The notes under the pieces are model-generated. The model ran no database searches. It was not told the DNA's origin and worked only from the letters and a program-made list of their open reading frames with translations. DNA of 41,266 nt, taken from positions 1 to 41,266 of the forward strand of contig JAJFHO010000011.1 in NCBI GenBank assembly GCA_021775575.1. Direction: 5' to 3'. Made by a program: the position numbers and the translations under genes. Numbering within the stretch: the stretch's first letter is position 1; each line of letters starts with the position of its first letter. Positions 40,954-41,266 of the stretch are shown here, piece after piece. The DNA comes from Hyphomicrobiales bacterium. GTDB lineage: Bacteria; Pseudomonadota; Alphaproteobacteria; Rhizobiales; Methyloligellaceae.

Positions 40954-41266
40954 GGACTGCAGCTCGACTCATGGAGGATCGCCAGTGTGGCGCGAAAATT
41001 GGGCCGCGCGTTGCGCTGGATCAAGTTAATGATCCTGAAATGCCGCGTCCAAAAATATCGTCTTTTGGCGCATTACCAATTGTGAAAGCGTTTGTTCCCA
41101 TGCTTCTTGGAATATCGGCGAGAGTCGATGACGGTGAGGGGCGTTAACCCTAGCCGGCGCGCATGCTGAGGCGCCGTTCGGTTCCCAACGGTAGAGTGGT
41201 CGTCAAGTTATCGACGACCGCGGTGTCGGGCTGATGGAATCAGCGGATGCCGCCGTCAAGTCCCGC
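40954..41266. other. Intergenic region with regulatory repeats at the right edge
   Basis: No gene is supported in these 313 bases. They contain an FNR-type box (41011-41024), an overlapping palindrome GGATCA-AGTTAA-TGATCC (41018-41035), and a hairpin GGTCGTC-N8-GACGACC (41198-41219) without a T-run. The last 27 bases could be the end of a leftward gene (reading ...GLDGGIR then stop), but that is too short to call. Confidence 0.4.
41011..41024 (-). promoter_or_regulatory. FNR/FixK-type box upstream of the ABC exporter operon
   Basis: TTGCG-CTGG-ATCAA keeps the TTG and CAA ends and the full ATCAA half (eight of ten positions). Its near edge is 58 bp upstream of the ATPase gene start, the same distance as the fdxA box. 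Confidence 0.5.

Noticed and set aside
40941-41147. Forward frame of 68 codons at the right edge
   Set aside because: It starts inside the ATPase gene, overlaps the FNR-type box and palindrome, and has no recognisable protein features.

Overview
The window looks like a stretch of an alphaproteobacterial chromosome of roughly 57% GC. The arguments are the DUF2849–cysI–DUF934 sulfite-reduction genes, a two-gene 2-oxoacid:ferredoxin oxidoreductase next to a 7Fe ferredoxin, an ECF sigma factor overlapping a membrane VWA protein, and several FNR/FixK-type boxes. The order or family cannot be fixed from the sequence alone. No rRNA, tRNA, insertion sequence, phage gene or CRISPR array was seen. Genes are packed tightly and most of the right half is transcribed leftwards.

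Layout. 1-3116: end of an unknown gene, a SlyD-like prolyl isomerase, a 52-residue basic protein, a CpdA-like phosphodiesterase, a reverse-strand gene remnant, and a YkgJ-type cysteine-cluster gene broken by two single-base shifts. 3157-5620: ubiT-ubiU-ubiV, the oxygen-independent ubiquinone hydroxylation genes. 5662-8052: an unknown protein, a small secreted protein and a sulfotransferase. 8121-12015: a short-chain dehydrogenase fused to a GULO-type FAD oxidase, divergent from a flavin-containing monooxygenase. 12113-14781: ECF sigma factor with a transmembrane VWA protein. 14876-20887: GMC oxidoreductase, divergent TRAP transporter (dctP, dctQ, dctM) and an IclR regulator. 20964-26029: a five-gene CoA-ester catabolic operon (MmgE/PrpD, MaoC, acyl-CoA dehydrogenase, CaiB/BaiF, crotonase). 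26078-30457: nitroreductase, APC permease, host-attachment-type protein, and a SRPBCC/zinc-ribbon/class III cyclase. 30527-36289: korB, korA, fdxA, DUF934, cysI and DUF2849. 36561-40953: an ABC exporter made of an HlyD adaptor, an FtsX-type permease and an ATPase.

How the parts fit. ubiTUV, KorAB with FdxA, and three TTGAY-N4-RTCAA-like sites suggest that the organism can live with little or no oxygen. Those sites lie 58-62 bp upstream of fdxA, of the host-attachment gene and of the exporter operon, so these three may share one FNR/FixK-type regulator. The IclR gene, TRAP transporter, GMC oxidoreductase and CoA operon look like a scavenging module: uptake of an organic acid or alcohol, oxidation, CoA activation, then dehydrogenation and hydration. 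The substrate is unknown.

The most unusual items are the UbiU protein with glycine in place of an expected iron-sulfur cysteine, the SDR–FAD oxidase fusion, the doubly frameshifted ykgJ gene, the multidomain cyclase, and a hairpin that could hide the ribosome-binding site of the sigma factor.
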